Shown in pieces: positions 8,825-18,222 of a stretch of 64,000 nucleotides of DNA. Position 1 is the first letter of the stretch. Each line of letters opens with the position of its first letter. Both the position numbers and the translations under genes were made by a program. The stretch comes from Candidatus Accumulibacter sp. ACC003. Its GTDB lineage: Bacteria; Pseudomonadota; Gammaproteobacteria; Burkholderiales; Rhodocyclaceae. Below the pieces are notes generated by a model, which saw only the letters and a program-made list of their open reading frames with translations, made no database searches and was not told the origin of the DNA. Where the stretch lies: the NCBI RefSeq assembly GCF_907163085.1, contig NZ_CAJQTX010000007.1, positions 518,428 to 582,427 of the forward strand, read 5' to 3'.

Positions 8825-10264
8825 TCAGCGAATAGCGCCCAGCAGCGCCGCGATGTTTGCCTGCTCGTCGTGCAGATGTTGCAGGCACTCGTCCCAATGC
8901 CTGGCGCTCAAGGCCAGGCTGCCGAGCAGGGCGAGCCGCTCGGCGTCACGTTCCGCCGATCCTTCGGCGCCGCTCAGCGACGCGTAGGCGGCCTGATCGG
9001 CGAGTCCGATCAGTGCGCAGAAATCGCGTTCGTCGCCGGCGGCGTCGGGGTCGTGATGGTGGGCGATCGCGGCGACGTACTTCGCCGGCAGGTCCCAGCG
9101 CTCGGCGACCATCTCGCCGACTTCGGGATGGGTGAACTCGAACAGCGTTCGTTCGGCTTCAAGGCTGCTCATCGCCGCGCTGCCACGCAGCAGCTCAAGA
9201 ACCTGGTGGTAGCCGGGTTCGGCCTGGACGGCGAAGATCAGCTTGCCGATATCGTGCAGGATGCCGGCCATGAACGCTTCGTCGGCCGAGCAATGCAGCT
9301 GCCGGGAAAGAAAGCGCGCCGCCGTCGCCGTGGTGATCGAGTGTTTCCAGAAATCCAGCAGGTTCAGGCGCTCGGTACGGAAGGCGTCGAAGGCGCCGAC
9401 CGAGATGATCATCCCCTGCACGTTGGTGAAGCCGAGCACGCGAACGGCTTCGGCGATGGTGCCGACGCGTCGCGAGTAGCCGAAGAAAGCCGAGTTGGCG
9501 ACGCGCAGAATCTTGGCCGAGATCGCCAGGTCGTTGACGATTACCCGCTCGATCGCCCTGGCGTCGCTGTTCGGGTTCTGCAGTACCTTCAGCGCGTGCA
9601 CGACAATGGTCGGCAGTGTCGGCACTTCGTAGAGATCGAGCGGCTTGAAGCGAGCCATTGGCTCGGCCGTCAGCTTGCTGCCGCTGGACGTGTCGCCGAT
9701 CCCGCAGAGGTCGGGCGGCAGCCCGGGATGCATCAGCTGGAAGACGTGCATCGGCTGCGGCAGGTCGCGCAGGCGAAGCATGCCGGTGTCGCGCAGGCTG
9801 GTGCCGGCGGGCAAGGATTCGCGCACCAGCACCTCGGTCGGCGAGGTCAGCAGCGTCTGGCCGCCAAGCGTCACTGCCAGCAGGCGCGCGCAGCGATTGA
9901 CCGTCGTACCGAAGTAGTCACCGGCGCTCAGGTAGGCCGGGCCGGTGTGCAGCGCCGCGCGCACGCGCAGTCTGGCGCGTGCCGGCCAGCGCTCGGCGGC
10001 GAGGCTGGCCTGGATCTGGCAGGCCGCCCGGAGCGCGTCGGCGGCGTCGTCAAAAGTGACGCAGAAAGCGTCGCCGACGGTCTTGAAGACGTAGCCATGG
10101 TGGCGCTCGATCGCCGACGAGAGCAGCACGTTGTGCCGCTGCAGCGCGACGCGCATCGCTGCCGACTCGGTTTCCCACAGATTCGTCGACCCTTCGATAT
10201 CGGTAAACAGGAAGGTGACCGTGATCAGCGACGCGTCGCCCAGGGTAAGTTCTGCCGCTACCAT
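8825..10264 (-). CDS. class III adenylate cyclase domain fused to an HDOD domain
   Basis: Signal-transduction protein, 479 aa. Residues about 12-170 form a class III nucleotide cyclase: FLFTDIEGST carries the first metal-binding Asp, FKTVGDAF carries the adenine-selecting Lys and second metal Asp, and TTVNRCARL carries the Asn and Arg of the transition-state pair, so adenylate cyclase activity is likely. Residues about 205-430 form an HDOD domain (LPTIVVHALKVLQNP, AISAKILRVANSAFFG, GILHDIGKLIFAV, HPEVGEMVAERWDLP). The chosen start has GAGGCGG in front; a longer version would start at 10297. No membrane segment is seen. HDOD proteins often act in motility or second-messenger control; the partner here is unknown. 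Confidence 0.88.
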   Translation of the reverse strand: MVAAELTLGDASLITVTFLFTDIEGSTNLWETESAAMRVALQRHNVLLSSAIERHHGYVFKTVGDAFCVTFDDAADALRAACQIQASLAAERWPARARLRVRAALHTGPAYLSAGDYFGTTVNRCARLLAVTLGGQTLLTSPTEVLVRESLPAGTSLRDTGMLRLRDLPQPMHVFQLMHPGLPPDLCGIGDTSSGSKLTAEPMARFKPLDLYEVPTLPTIVVHALKVLQNPNSDARAIERVIVNDLAISAKILRVANSAFFGYSRRVGTIAEAVRVLGFTNVQGMIISVGAFDAFRTERLNLLDFWKHSITTATAARFLSRQLHCSADEAFMAGILHDIGKLIFAVQAEPGYHQVLELLRGSAAMSSLEAERTLFEFTHPEVGEMVAERWDLPAKYVAAIAHHHDPDAAGDERDFCALIGLADQAAYASLSGAEGSAERDAERLALLGSLALSARHWDECLQHLHDEQANIAALLGAIR

Positions 10265-10692
10265 GCACCGCCTCGCTTGCTGGTCACCGGGAATCATCAG
10301 CCGTCGCCGCCGGGTCGACGGGCGAGCGCTGATCGATGGTTGATGGGTTGATGGATCGGGGGTCAGGGATCAGGAAGTTGACCCCGCGCGTGAGAGTATC
10401 CGGGCTTCCGGCGCTTGCCGTCAATCGCCCGCACCAATTGGCTCCCGCTGTCGTTCTCTGGCGGAAGACCCGGCCTTGCGCGCCCTGGTCGCCATCGCGA
10501 TGGCAAGCTTTCCGTAAAAGAATACCCTCACGAAGGCAGGACAGGCCCTGGCGCTGGCTGCCATTGGGTGAAACTCGAAGGACGAGAGGCTCGGGCGATG
10601 GCGGAATGAGGCCGCCCTTCATGAGCATTTTCGAGCAGCGCCGAGCGTTGCCTGCGACAGAAAGGCCTTCGAAGCCGGCGAGCGAGTCGCGC
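10265..10692. other. gap without recognisable gene
   Basis: About 430 bp between the cyclase gene and the IS630 element. No frame shows a familiar protein or a good ribosome site. Simple palindromic patches around GATCGATGG and GATGGATCGG precede the cyclase promoter region. Confidence 0.5.
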
Positions 10693-11838
10693 TAGTGTTT
10701 AATTGCATAAATTAACGATAGTATTCCGCAGCTGCGCGCCCTTGACCTCTCGCTTTCGCCAGGCGAATGGGGCGGCGTTCTGGTTGTAAGCCGCGGTGAA
10801 GCTGTGAATGGCGGCAACGAGTTGATCCAGGCTCGAGAAGCTGGCGTTTCTCAGGGTCTTGCGCTGGAAGATGCCGAACCAAATCTCCACTTGGTTTAGC
10901 CAACTGGCGCTGGTGGGCGTGAAGTGAAAGGTGACGTTGGGGTGAGCGGCGAGCCACTCGTCGTTTTTCTTGTGCGTGTTGAGGTTGTCCAAGATGACGT
11001 GGATCTCACGGTCGACGGGTTCATCAGCGATGGTCTCCTCCATGAAGGCCTGGAAATCAGCGCGCTTCTTGGTTAGGGTAGTCTTGCCTCGAATGACGCC
11101 GGTGGCCACTTCGAGGGCGGCGAACAGGTTGACCGTGCCATGGCGTTTGTAGGTGCTTTTCAGTCCCTGAACCACCTTTCCGCTACTGGTTTGGACATAG
11201 CCGCGCCGACGCTCCAGAGCCTGGATCGAGGGTTTCTCGTCGACGCTCAGGACCAGCGCGTTTTCAGGTGGGTTAAGGTACAACCCGATGACATCCGCTG
11301 CTTTGGCGGCGAACTCTGGGTCCGTGCTCACGCACCAGGAGCGATGCCGCTGCAGCTGGATGCCCTCCCGACGCAACACGCGCCACACGGCATCGTCCGA
11401 TACTTCCAGCGCCTTCGCCAGCGAACCACCATCCCAACTTGCCATACCTTCCGGCGGTGTCCGTTCGAGTTGCGCCAGAATGCGGTCACGCAGATCCTGC
11501 CCGTACTTCGCCGGCTTGCCCGGCCGCGCAGCATCACGCAAGCCCGACAAACCATGCTCGGCAAAGCGCCGACGCCACAGCCCCACCGTGTTCGCACGTA
11601 CGCCAACTGCGCGGGCAACCTCGTCGTTTCGCAGACCCTCCAAACAACCCAGCACGATTCTCGCTCGCTCGGCCAAGCGAACCTCGCCACTGCGACTCCG
11701 TGACATACGCTCCAATTCCTCCTTCACCTCCGCTGTGCAAGACAGCGCCACCGCCACACGTCCCACCACATCTCCTCCACCACGAAGCAATGGAGAAGCA
11801 TGATAGTTACTACCGGTTAATAATGCAATTAGACACTA
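10693..11838 (-). mobile_element. IS630-family insertion sequence, apparently intact
   Basis: The ends are imperfect inverted repeats (left TGTTTAATTGCAT; the reverse complement of the right end reads TGTCTAATTGCAT), each preceded by CTAG. IS630/Tc1 elements insert at TA, and a TA lies at both ends (10693-10694 and 11837-11838). One transposase gene fills the element. Length is about 1.15 kb, usual for the family. Confidence 0.85.
10699..11790 (-). CDS. IS630-family transposase
   Basis: DDE transposase, up to 363 aa. The N-terminal helix-turn-helix region (RARIVLGCLEGLRNDEVARAVG, then NTVGLWRRRFAEHGLSGL) is typical of IS630, followed by a winged-helix part and the catalytic core: first Asp in VLSVDEKPSIQALER, second in HVILDNLNTHKK, and the Glu in SWLNQVEIWFGIFQRK. 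The true start may be a GTG eight codons in, because GGAGGAG lies just before it. The frame is uninterrupted, so the element may be active. Confidence 0.92.
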   Translation of the reverse strand: MLRGGGDVVGRVAVALSCTAEVKEELERMSRSRSGEVRLAERARIVLGCLEGLRNDEVARAVGVRANTVGLWRRRFAEHGLSGLRDAARPGKPAKYGQDLRDRILAQLERTPPEGMASWDGGSLAKALEVSDDAVWRVLRREGIQLQRHRSWCVSTDPEFAAKAADVIGLYLNPPENALVLSVDEKPSIQALERRRGYVQTSSGKVVQGLKSTYKRHGTVNLFAALEVATGVIRGKTTLTKKRADFQAFMEETIADEPVDREIHVILDNLNTHKKNDEWLAAHPNVTFHFTPTSASWLNQVEIWFGIFQRKTLRNASFSSLDQLVAAIHSFTAAYNQNAAPFAWRKREVKGAQLRNTIVNLCN

Positions 11839-11839
11839 G

Positions 11840-11990
11840 TGGGTCGGTCGGCTGCTCACCCGGAAGAGTATTTCGAGACTGTCGTGGGCGATGGCGACGA
11901 TGGCGTGCTTGTCTCCTCGTCGCCAGCGAAGCGCCGCGGACCTGGACTTGAAGGTACACCCGCTACGACTGGCGGCGTACGCGACCTGGC
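11840..11990 (-). pseudogene. IS110-family transposase remnant (C-terminal end)
   Basis: Minus-strand translation gives SRSGCTFKSRSAALRWRRG, then DKHAIVAIAHDSLEILFRVS, which resembles the C-terminal KxxxLxxRRGxKxAIxAIAH region of IS110 transposases. It ends at the IS630 border, and nothing of the catalytic domain is left. Identification is by motif only. Confidence 0.5.
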
Positions 11991-12811
11991 ATGGCAGGCG
12001 TCGGACCCAGGGGTGGGCTTTTCGTATCCGTCCAGTCTTGCGCTTCCCTTGTTGCCGGGATAAATACGCGCCCAGGAGGCCAGTCGATCAAGCGCGCCGA
12101 AGGCGCTCAGGCTATTGCCGATTGCGATCAGCAGCGAGGCCGCGTCAATGGCGGCGTTGGCGGTTGGCGGCGTTGGCCTACGAACTTGGTCTGGCGGCGG
12201 CTGTCGGCCACAACCTGCCGGTCGAGGTGGTCATCCAATTTGGATAGCCAAGGCGTTCCGTGACGCGGATGAATGTCCGGAATTCGGCAAGCAACTTGAT
12301 GCCTGCACTGTCTCGGCACGGCCAGGAAGAGACGTAGAGGCGGCGAAGAATCGTCAGGCGCGAACGTCGGCTAACTGATCCGGAACCCGCCGCCCGGCTC
12401 TGTTCGCTTTCGGTCCAGTTCTCGGCCATTCCTACCGTGCGGGCATCCACAGTTGGAGGTCAACAGTTCGCCGTCTACCTGCCGTCGATTCAGGAATCGG
12501 CAGTGAAGCTACTAACTCCAATCGTCCCCTCTTGCATGGTCACTGGCGCCGGAGAGTTCGAGGTCGATGACGCGTTTTGAGAATCTCGCAACAGATAGAG
12601 ATCGAGCCGACACCCATCGGCCGCGTCGGTAAATACCGTGCAACCGATTTCTGGCATCATGTCAGCAGAGTAATAACAGCAATGAATAACTCTTCGACGC
12701 CGTGGCGCGACTGCCTGCTTGAATTCATCAAGAGCTGACCATGAGGCTATCAGCGGTTGGCGCCTCGCGTCGCCCTAGTGCATCAAAATCACGCAAGGAG
12801 TGAGTAACAAG
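11991..12811. other. gap without recognisable gene; likely promoter region of the nuclease-like gene
   Basis: About 800 bp with no frame that has both recognisable sequence and a ribosome site. A 56-codon minus-strand frame at 12497-12672 has no Shine-Dalgarno and is not called. The last 100 bp are AT-richer and should hold the promoter of the following gene. Confidence 0.4.
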
Positions 12812-15643
12812 ATGGGCGCTTCAAACAGAACCACAGAGGGCGTTCGAGCTGGCCAGGCGGTGACCAACAATTTCCCGAGCCCACGAGAGCTGATGCGCTC
12901 AAGGCATCCCGACCTATTCTCGGACAGTGTCGTTGAGGAGCGTCCTATCCTTGCGCGACCTGTCTTTGAATATCACCTAGAAACCTTGACCGCTCGAAAG
13001 GAGGAGTATCAGTTCGAGCATTTCTGCCGGCTGATCGCCGAGAAAGAGATTTGCCCCAACTTGCGAGTGCAAACGGGGCCTACGGGCGGGGGCGATAGCA
13101 AGGTCGATTCGGAAACGTACCCTGTCGCAAAGGAGATTTCCAACCGCTGGTGGCTCGGTGAGCCTTCGGGCGGTTCTGAACGCTGGGCATTCGCCTTCAG
13201 CGCAAAAAAGGCCTGGAAACCAAAACTCGAAGCTGACGTCGACAATATTCTTTCAACCCAGCGCGACTACAAGCGAATCTATTTCTTTTCGAACCAATTT
13301 GTCAGCGATAAATTGCGGGCCAGTGCCGAGGATGCGCTGGCCAAGAAGGCCGGTATCCCCGTCCACATTGTCGACAGAAGCTGGCTTGTCGAGCGCGTCT
13401 ACGGCCATGGGCACCTGCAGATCGCCATCTCAGCCCTCCAAATCGACGACGCTTCCGCTGAGCGGAAGGCTCGACTCGGACCGAACGATACGGAACGCCT
13501 GGCGGACCTAGCAGAGCTGGATGCGCAGATATCTGACTCCTCGCGCTACGCGGGTGCGCAGTACCAACTAATCGAAGATTGTCTTCGCGCCGCGAGGCTC
13601 GCGCGTTCGCTCGACAAGCCCCGTCACGAGGTCGAGAGCCGATTTGTTATGGCTGACCGGCTGGCGCAGGAACTCGCTATCCCACAGCAGCAGTTGCGCG
13701 TTGCCTATCATCGTGCGTGGACGGCTCATTGGTGGTTCGAAGACTACGCTGAATTCCTCCTGTTCTACGAAGAAGTCGAGCACTTTGCCTTGCAGTCGCA
13801 AGAGGCTCACGATCAGGAACGCCTGGTGAACCTGAACCACCTGCTGGTGAGCATCGACGAGCGGGGAGTCCTGCCCAAGGACAAAACAAGGGTCGATGAC
13901 AGGCGGGTTGCGCTGGTCAAACACTTGGAGTCTCTTGAAGCGAATACCGCACGTCCGAACAACGCGCTGTACGCGCGCATGCTCAGGATTGTTGCGCGTC
14001 TAACCGACCTCATTCGAGCCCGCGATTTAAGCGCCGTCGGTGGGATTTGGAACGACCTCAAGGCGATTACACAGGAGTCGACGCAACTCGGGCAGTTTCC
14101 ATTCGAATCATTGTCATCAATGGTTCATGAAATGAGCAAGATGTTTGATAGCCCCGGGTTTGACAGCCTTTATGAAGTGGTCGTTAATGTTGAGCGCCAG
14201 CGAATCAGCGATGGCGTAGCCGGGGAGTCGTTTAGAGCCCGTGGTCTTCAAAAGCTAAAAAATGGCAAACCCTACGAAGCCATCCGTTGGATTGGTCGCG
14301 CGGAAGAACTGTTCGTCAAGGAGGAGTATCAGCGCGAGTTGATCCTGACCCTTGCAGCGGGGAGCTATGCATACCAAGAGGCTGGCTTGCTCTGGGCGGC
14401 GCGCAACAAACTCCTAGTCGCGATCGAGCGAGCCTTCCGCATGCTGAGTACGGAGGGCGAATTGCCGCTGATCTCTTACCGTTTGCTGCGGCGCCTGACT
14501 TGGATCGAACTGCAACTGGGCCGAATTCCACAGATTCTTCAGTCGCTCGTCTGGACCCGGTATTGCACCAGCTTGGTGAAACTCGAAGAGGACGACGAAG
14601 CCGGCGATAGAAACCACGAGGAGACGATGTTAATGCACGCCGTGTCCGGCATGTATTTCTTGAATGTTCCTTTCAATCGTTTGTCAGTGCTGGAACAACT
14701 GCCAGACGCGCTGCAGAGGCTTGGGCTCGACATTCCTCGGACGGCTGTCCTGTACGCATTGGGACACGAAAAGCGCGTGAATGAAGAGGATTTTCCAGAG
14801 GAGCCCAAGACGTCAGCCGAACTCCGCGATTTCTTCGAGAAATGGCAAGACCAACCAGCACGCCAGGACATGGCAGCCCAGCCGGTATTGAACGAGGGCT
14901 TCAGAACATCGCTTCGTTCGATCATATTGGGCGCCGAGTTCGTCATTGATTGCCCGAATGAACCCGCATCGGTTGGCGTCGCGGAGTCGCTATTGGGGGC
15001 CATGGAAGCATTCCTATCGACCAGCGATGAGGAGGACCTCTTACCCCATGCTGAACGGACGGTAATTCGTCTGCGTAAGGTCAAGGAACAAGCCACCGGG
15101 CCGACCTTTAGCTGGATTGAAGGTGCCCCAGGTGTGCACGCCGAGATACTGACTGGCGAAAACGTCACCTTTGATGATGCTGAGGCCCTGATGCAATTTA
15201 CCGATTTTCTCGGCCAGACATCGGCGGAAGTTGCCGCCCGCTGCTTCATCATCCGCTCCCCCATGGAGTGGATGACTCGAGTCGCAGGGGACGAGCGCGG
15301 CCTCGCGCGTGCCACCATGCTTGGCAATGTCCTCGCGATCGGCAGAAACCTGTTTGGAGGCGACGCCAAGGTACGCCTGACTGACTGGATCGATGCCGAC
15401 GACAAGTATTACGACTGCCTGCGGGATCAGTACTGGCGGCCCCCAACGCCGGCAGCGGCGGGTTCTTCGCCCCAAGGGCCTGCCAAGCGAGGTGAAGGGC
15501 CACCGCCGAAGGAGCTGTTTGATACATCTCAGCGAAAGCACTCCGAGCGACAGGTGCTGTCCCCCATCAATGTGCCGATCTGGGATCAGGCCGGTTGGGG
15601 CGGTACCTTCAGATTTCCTGATCCCGGCCGGGAATGTAGGTAG
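12812..15643 (+). CDS. large protein with N-terminal Mrr-like nuclease domain; 5' part of an IS-interrupted gene
   Basis: Native sequence runs to 15609; the last 11 codons belong to an inserted IS. Joined to 20715-21270 across the 5-bp target duplication, the original protein would be about 1,117 aa. Residues about 60-200 look like a PD-(D/E)XK nuclease of the Mrr type: EEYQFEHFCRLIAEKEICPN, then TGPTGGGDSKVDSE with the acidic residues, and WAFAFSAKKAW with the Lys. The rest is alpha-helical with TPR-like pairs and no visible NTPase motif. The ATG has AAGGAG 11 nt upstream; a GTG at 12800 is too close to it. Base composition is lower in GC than the neighbours, suggesting transfer. Probable role in anti-phage defence, by inference. 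Confidence 0.75.
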   Translation: MGASNRTTEGVRAGQAVTNNFPSPRELMRSRHPDLFSDSVVEERPILARPVFEYHLETLTARKEEYQFEHFCRLIAEKEICPNLRVQTGPTGGGDSKVDSETYPVAKEISNRWWLGEPSGGSERWAFAFSAKKAWKPKLEADVDNILSTQRDYKRIYFFSNQFVSDKLRASAEDALAKKAGIPVHIVDRSWLVERVYGHGHLQIAISALQIDDASAERKARLGPNDTERLADLAELDAQISDSSRYAGAQYQLIEDCLRAARLARSLDKPRHEVESRFVMADRLAQELAIPQQQLRVAYHRAWTAHWWFEDYAEFLLFYEEVEHFALQSQEAHDQERLVNLNHLLVSIDERGVLPKDKTRVDDRRVALVKHLESLEANTARPNNALYARMLRIVARLTDLIRARDLSAVGGIWNDLKAITQESTQLGQFPFESLSSMVHEMSKMFDSPGFDSLYEVVVNVERQRISDGVAGESFRARGLQKLKNGKPYEAIRWIGRAEELFVKEEYQRELILTLAAGSYAYQEAGLLWAARNKLLVAIERAFRMLSTEGELPLISYRLLRRLTWIELQLGRIPQILQSLVWTRYCTSLVKLEEDDEAGDRNHEETMLMHAVSGMYFLNVPFNRLSVLEQLPDALQRLGLDIPRTAVLYALGHEKRVNEEDFPEEPKTSAELRDFFEKWQDQPARQDMAAQPVLNEGFRTSLRSIILGAEFVIDCPNEPASVGVAESLLGAMEAFLSTSDEEDLLPHAERTVIRLRKVKEQATGPTFSWIEGAPGVHAEILTGENVTFDDAEALMQFTDFLGQTSAEVAARCFIIRSPMEWMTRVAGDERGLARATMLGNVLAIGRNLFGGDAKVRLTDWIDADDKYYDCLRDQYWRPPTPAAAGSSPQGPAKRGEGPPPKELFDTSQRKHSERQVLSPINVPIWDQAGWGGTFRFPDPGRECR

Positions 15644-15737
15644 AATTCCGGAATTGCACGTGGCACTTTATTTTGACGGCCATGATTTTCTTATGGCATA
15701 AACCAAGCTTCGCTAGGAGTGCAAGGAGGAGCAGACG

Positions 15738-17315
15738 TTGAGGCAATCGTGGCTTCCAGGGTTTCCGGATGGTGCGCAGAAAGTGGGAGAAGGGTTGGCG
15801 ATTCTGGAGAAGGATGGCCAAGCGATCTACTTTGTTGGGGGAGACAATTACTTCTCGCACCCCGTAGGAGACGACGCTGGCCGCAGGTTCGCTCTGACCA
15901 GCCTGATGGAGAACGGGCACGTCAAGGCGGTCGAACTGGAAAGGCCACCGCTGTGCATCCCGCACCGCACGCTGATGAACTGGGTGGGACAAAGCCGCAA
16001 AGCCGGGCCATCGTCTTTCTTTCGACCGGCGGCGGCGAGCCGGCCGCGGATCATGACGCCGGACAAGAGTGCCGAATGCGCGCGGCTGTTGAGCGAGGGA
16101 AAGCGTCCTGCCGAAGTGGCACGGCAGGTGGGCGTCCAGGAGTCGACGCTGCGCAAGGCGATCCGGCGCCAGGGCGTGCCGCAGTTGGCCGCCTTGCCGC
16201 AAGAGGCAGGGGAGTTGGAAGCGGCGAGCACCAAGAGTGAGCGCAGCCGGGCGGATGCGGAAGCCGCCGCGGGGATGGGCACCGCCTGCACGCGCGCCGA
16301 CGAGCGGATCCAAACGGCGCTGGGATTGGCGACCGGTGCGACGACGCGCTTCGAAGCGAGCCACGATGTGGCGATGGGGGGGCTGTTGGCCGGCTTGCCG
16401 GCCTTGTGCGCGAACGGGCTACTGACCGGCCTGGATCGCCATCTCAAGCTGCCCCGGGGATTCTACAGCGCCTTGCACATCCTTCTCGTCCTCGGCTTCA
16501 TGGCCCTGGGGCGAATCAAGCGGCCGGAACATCTGCGACAAACCTCGCCCGGAGAACTCGGCAAAGTCATCGGCCTGGACCGGGTACCGGAAGTCCGCAC
16601 CCTGCGGGAAAAGGTCCATCTGCTGGCCAAGACGGGTGACCCGGCAGCCTGGATGCGGGATCTCGCGAAGCTCTGGATGGAAAGCGAGCCAGAAGAAGCG
16701 GGTTACCTGTATGTCGATGGTCATGTTCGGGTGTATCACGGCGAGCAGGCCAGGCTGTCGAAGCGCTACGTCTCGCGCGAACGCCTGTGCCTGCGGGGCA
16801 CCACCGACTACTGGGTTAACGATGCCCTGGGTCGCCCGTTCTTTGTGGTTTCGCAGCCGCTCAATGACGGACTCGCCGAGACCCTGCTCAAGGACATCGT
16901 CCCCCAACTGCTGGAGATTGTCCCGGGACAGCCGACGCCGGCCGAACTGGACGCCGACCCGACCCTGCACCGGTTTGTCATGGTCTTCGATCGGGAAGGG
17001 GCCACCCAGAGTCTCCTCGGCAGACTCTGGAAACAGCGCATCGGCGCACTGACCTACCGCAAGAACGTCAAGGACCTCTGGTCCGAAGAGGTGTTTCAGG
17101 AACAGGAAGTCCATCTGCCGGCAGGCGGCAGCACCGGGATGAAACTCGCCATGCGCGAAACCCGACTCGGCACAGGCGATGGCAGCCTGGCCGTGAGCGA
17201 AGTTCGTCGGCTGACCCAGACGGGACATCAAACAGCCGTGATCACGACCGCCCGGCAACTCGGAAACACCACCATCGCTGGGCGGATGTTCGCCCGTTGG
17301 TGCCAGGAAAACTAC
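15738..17315 (+). pseudogene. transposase of the 2.4-kb IS, 5' part (interrupted by IS66)
   Basis: Starts with TTG behind a strong AAGGAGGA site (spacing about 7). It encodes 526 aa up to the insertion: a helix-turn-helix region (ECARLLSEGKRPAEVARQVG), then a DDE-like core with candidate Asp residues in YLYVDGHVRVYHG and FVMVFDREGA. The frame breaks after FARWCQENY where the IS66 element begins and resumes at 20040 with FAYMMEHYDIDG. The present reading frame runs on to 17423 with foreign residues. The element cannot move on its own in this state. Confidence 0.85.
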
Positions 17316-17364
17316 GTAAGTATTCGGCCAACCCGTAGCGCGCCAGCGCCATTGCCGAGGCGGG

Positions 17365-18222
17365 TTAGCGGCAGAGGACTGATCGGAAGGCTCTGTGAAG
17401 GGGGTAGAGCCAGATGTCCTTGATCGGGAGGATGGACTTGCTGGTGGGGCATTTCTTGCCTCGCCCGGCGGTTTGACCGACCTTGATCCAGTTGGCGGCC
17501 TGGTAGCAGGTGCCGCGATGGCGGGGCGTCTCGACGAAGGTTTCGAGCAGTACGGGGCGGTAGCCGTAGCGCGCCAGCCAGTCCTTGGGCAGTTGCCGCT
17601 GCATAAGCGAGAGGATCTTGGAGGCCAGGCCCTTGCACTGGATCCAGGGCAGGATCAGAAAGCGGGCATTGTTCACCACCAGTTGCAGGTTCCTTTGTCG
17701 CTGCTCATCGTGCCAACCGATGAATTGCTCGCGCGCGGCGAGTTTCCAGGCGCTGGCGCCGAAGCTGAGCAAGGCGACCAGGGTCTCGCCGGCGAAGACG
17801 AAGTAGCGGCTCTGACTGCCCGCCATGGGCGTGTGGCCGAGATAGTGGTAGCGGGCGATGTACTCGTTCCACAGACGCGAGTTCGCCGAACCGACGACCT
17901 GATGCAGACGCAGCGGCGGCAGTTCATGCACCGGCTGAGTGAGCAACGGTTGTGGATCGGTGGCGTGAGTAGGCAGATACTCGGGTTGGCGAGGAGCGGC
18001 CCGTCGTGCCGCCGGCAGGGTGAGCAGGCCGTCGGCCTGCATACGCAGCATGGCCACCCGGCAGGTCATATCCTTCAGCTCGCCATTGGGCTTACGCCAG
18101 TCGAAGAGCTCACACACCTGGCGCGACAGTTGCGCGCGGCTGCTGCCAGGATGGGCTTCGATCAGGCGGCAGAGGGCCTGCAGTTCGTCGTCGGTAAAGT
18201 GACGCCCGCAATAAGGCTTCAC
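17365..18222 (-). CDS. DUF4338 (DruA-like) protein carried by IS66 copy 1
   Basis: 285 aa. The conserved DUF4338 core is clear: RYHYLGHTPMAGSQSRYFVF, an EQFIGWHDEQRQRNLQLVV block, NARFLILPWI, LASKILSLM, LLETFVETPRHRGTCYQAAN and the Gly-rich VGQTAGRGK. An N-terminal helical region (ELQALCRLIEAHPGSSRAQL) looks like a winged-helix DNA-binding part. DUF4338 is the domain of DruA in the Druantia anti-phage system; no other Druantia gene is present. Its ATG overlaps the tnpC stop (ATGA), so the two are probably translated together. It stands where tnpA/tnpB accessory genes would be expected, suggesting a role in transposition or immunity. Confidence 0.88.
   Translation of the reverse strand: MKPYCGRHFTDDELQALCRLIEAHPGSSRAQLSRQVCELFDWRKPNGELKDMTCRVAMLRMQADGLLTLPAARRAAPRQPEYLPTHATDPQPLLTQPVHELPPLRLHQVVGSANSRLWNEYIARYHYLGHTPMAGSQSRYFVFAGETLVALLSFGASAWKLAAREQFIGWHDEQRQRNLQLVVNNARFLILPWIQCKGLASKILSLMQRQLPKDWLARYGYRPVLLETFVETPRHRGTCYQAANWIKVGQTAGRGKKCPTSKSILPIKDIWLYPLHRAFRSVLCR

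Noticed and set aside
12497-12672. 56-codon minus-strand frame before the nuclease-like gene
   Set aside because: No Shine-Dalgarno, no recognised sequence, and it lies in a probable promoter region.
17365-18222. Complete Druantia defence system
   Set aside because: Only the DruA-like domain is present. No large helicase DruE or other Druantia genes occur; the gene is part of an IS66 element.
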